Shown here: in pieces, positions 63,601-64,000 of the stretch
Layout: the number at the start of each line of letters is the position of its first letter
Numbering within the stretch: position 1 is the stretch's first letter
Origin: Pseudomonas brassicacearum
GTDB taxonomy: Bacteria > Pseudomonadota > Gammaproteobacteria > Pseudomonadales > Pseudomonadaceae
DNA: 64,000 bases
NCBI RefSeq assembly: GCF_000585995.1
Contig: NZ_CP007410.1
Span: forward strand, 1,639,430 to 1,703,429
Reading direction: 5' to 3'
The notes under the pieces: generated by a model
Database searches by the model: none
Seen by the model: only the letters and a program-made list of their open reading frames with translations
What the model was told of the DNA's origin: nothing
Made by a program: the position numbers and the translations under genes

Positions 63601-64000
63601 GGAAATCGTCGACGGCCAGGGCAAGTTCCTGGGTGAAGGCCGGGACCTGGCCGAACTGACGGCGCGTTTTGCCGAAGCCAGCCAGGCTGCCTTGGCCGTG
63701 CCGCAAACGGCCAAGAGCCAGGCACCAGTGGAGGCGAAAATCTTCGCGCCGGTCGCCGAGAAAACCCAACAGAAAATTGCCGGACTGTCGATGACCGTCT
63801 ACCCGGCGCTGGTGGAAGAGGGTGGCGTGGTCAAGGAGGGCCGCTTCCCGACCCCGGCCGAAGCCGAGTTTCAGCATCGCCGCGCCTTGCAGCGCTTGTT
63901 GATGCAGCAATTGGCGGAGTCGGCGAAGTTCCTGCGGGGCAAACTGCCTGGGCTGACGGAGCTGGGCCTGCTGTATCGAGAACTGGGGCGGATCGACAGC
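60674..64000 (+). CDS. hrpA: ATP-dependent RNA helicase HrpA, partial
   Basis: The first about 1,109 residues are present and the 3' end runs off the window (full-length HrpA is about 1,300). The DEAH helicase core has motif I GETGSGKTTQLPK (near 96-108), motif II VDEAHERSLN, motif III ITSATIDLERF, motif V VLATNVAETSLTVPG and motif VI NQRKGRCGR. The HA2 and C-terminal HrpA-specific domains follow. It participates in RNA remodelling and ribosome rescue in E. coli. The ATG at 60674 begins MTDQAPAIDKLLKNLD. The frame is continuous to the edge. Confidence 0.95.
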   Translation, partial: MTDQAPAIDKLLKNLDHAMLADRHRLRRQLLELRKNPDEAKLAQWVTRMQASCDQVLARKASLPAIRYDDNLPIAAKRDEIKEALLKHQVLIIAGETGSGKTTQLPKICLEIGRGQHGLIGHTQPRRIAARSVASRVAEELATPLGALVGYQVRFEDQSDANTLIKLMTDGILLAETQNDRYLERYDTIIVDEAHERSLNIDFLLGYLKTLLPRRPDLKVIITSATIDLERFSKHFDDAPIVEVSGRTFPVETWYRPLTLEQDEEGNRVEDDLTVDQAILATLDEIAAFERSERRSPGDVLVFLPGEREIRDAAEMLRKAQLKHTEILPLYARLSPAEQQRIFQSHPGRRVVLATNVAETSLTVPGIRYVIDSGTARISRYSYRAKVQRLPIEAISQASANQRKGRCGRVEPGICVRLYSEEDFLGRPEFTDPEILRTNLAAVILQMLHLRLGEITDFPFIEPPDGKAISDGFNLLQELSAVDRNSQLTPLGRQLARLPVDPRMGRMLLEAAKLGSLQEVLIVASAMSIQDPRERPPERQQAADQAHAQWKDPDSDFAGLVNLWRGFEEQRQALTASPLRNWCRKNFLNYLRLREWRDSHRQLSLICRDMQLSLNKESADYPKLHKAVLSGLLSQIGQKTEDGDYLGARQRRFWIHPSSGLGKKRPQWLMTAELVETTKLYARMVAKIEPDWIEPLAGHLIKKNHFEPHWEKKRGQVVAYEQITLFGLIVVGRRPVHYGPVDPVVSRELFIREALVRGEIQSKAKCLSANTRLLEQLDELEAKARRRDILADEETLFAFYDARLPAEIHQTATFDSWYRVNSQKDPQLLIMREEDVLAREASEVTAAHYPDTLRVGDLTLPLSYHFEPNHARDGVTLRVPAPLLPMLPPERLEWLVPGMIEAKCIALVRNLPKALRKNFVPVPDFVKAALQRITFAEGSLPQALGRELLRMTGARVSDEAWAEAAQQVESHLRMNLEIVDGQGKFLGEGRDLAELTARFAEASQAALAVPQTAKSQAPVEAKIFAPVAEKTQQKIAGLSMTVYPALVEEGGVVKEGRFPTPAEAEFQHRRALQRLLMQQLAESAKFLRGKLPGLTELGLLYRELGRIDS

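Overview
The window is a stretch of chromosome from a Pseudomonas of the fluorescens group. The evidence is the high GC content with strong third-position bias, the algU-mucA-mucB-mucD cluster without mucC, many REP elements built on the core GCGAGCAAGCTCGC, and Pseudomonas-type versions of rnd-ycgL-ycgN, sdhE-ygfX-nadB, dapA-bamC-purC and pxpABC. Most of it is core genome. The left edge cuts an AbrB-family membrane protein gene and the right edge cuts hrpA.

Layout. 1-5.8 kb: a tricarboxylate (citrate-like) uptake locus, tctCBA plus an abrB-like gene on the minus strand, divergent from the two-component pair tctDE. 5.8-10.1 kb: an HDOD protein, ygfZ, sdhE-ygfX and nadB. 10.6-14.5 kb: the AlgU envelope-stress operon (algU, mucA, mucB, mucD). 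14.5-18.6 kb: a BepA-like protease, a TusA-like protein, a PerM-family transporter, bcp and gcvR. 18.9-22.6 kb: dapA, bamC, a metallo-beta-lactamase-fold protein, purC and tRNA-Ser(CGA). 22.6-23.65 kb: an AT-richer, gene-poor stretch after the tRNA with two small unrecognised ORFs. 23.65-28.7 kb: a chemoreceptor, a cupin, an AraC regulator, a DUF1508 protein, a LysR remnant, a CHMI-family isomerase and a LysR regulator.

29-35.7 kb: a glutamine-synthetase-family gene behind a long structured leader, a lipid A phosphoethanolamine transferase, a methyltransferase, rnd-ycgL and a hydroxyacid dehydrogenase. 35.9-46 kb: housekeeping and uncharacterised genes separated by REP elements (nitroreductase, ycgN, a degenerate M61-like protein, an RNA methyltransferase, an HNH protein, a spermidine-synthase-like protein, a cyclic-nucleotide-binding protein, ptrB, yafJ, DUF2937). 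46.2-50 kb: an MFS transporter followed by pxpABC, probably a 5-oxoproline uptake and hydrolysis unit. 50-52.2 kb: a MoxR ATPase and VWA protein pair. 52.3-53.1 kb: a DUF4160 / DUF2442-HTH pair with a perfect palindrome at its start. 53-64 kb: a DUF748 protein, cysK, lpxO, an EamA transporter with a structured leader, a second EamA gene broken by a one-base frameshift in a C tract, aceK and hrpA.

No prophage, CRISPR array, insertion sequence or biosynthetic cluster was seen. The least explained elements are the DUF4160/DUF2442-HTH pair with its operator-like palindrome, the two structured leaders at 28.7-29.2 kb and 56.4-56.7 kb, the REP doublets whose spacers are conserved, and the M61-like protein that has lost its zinc motif.
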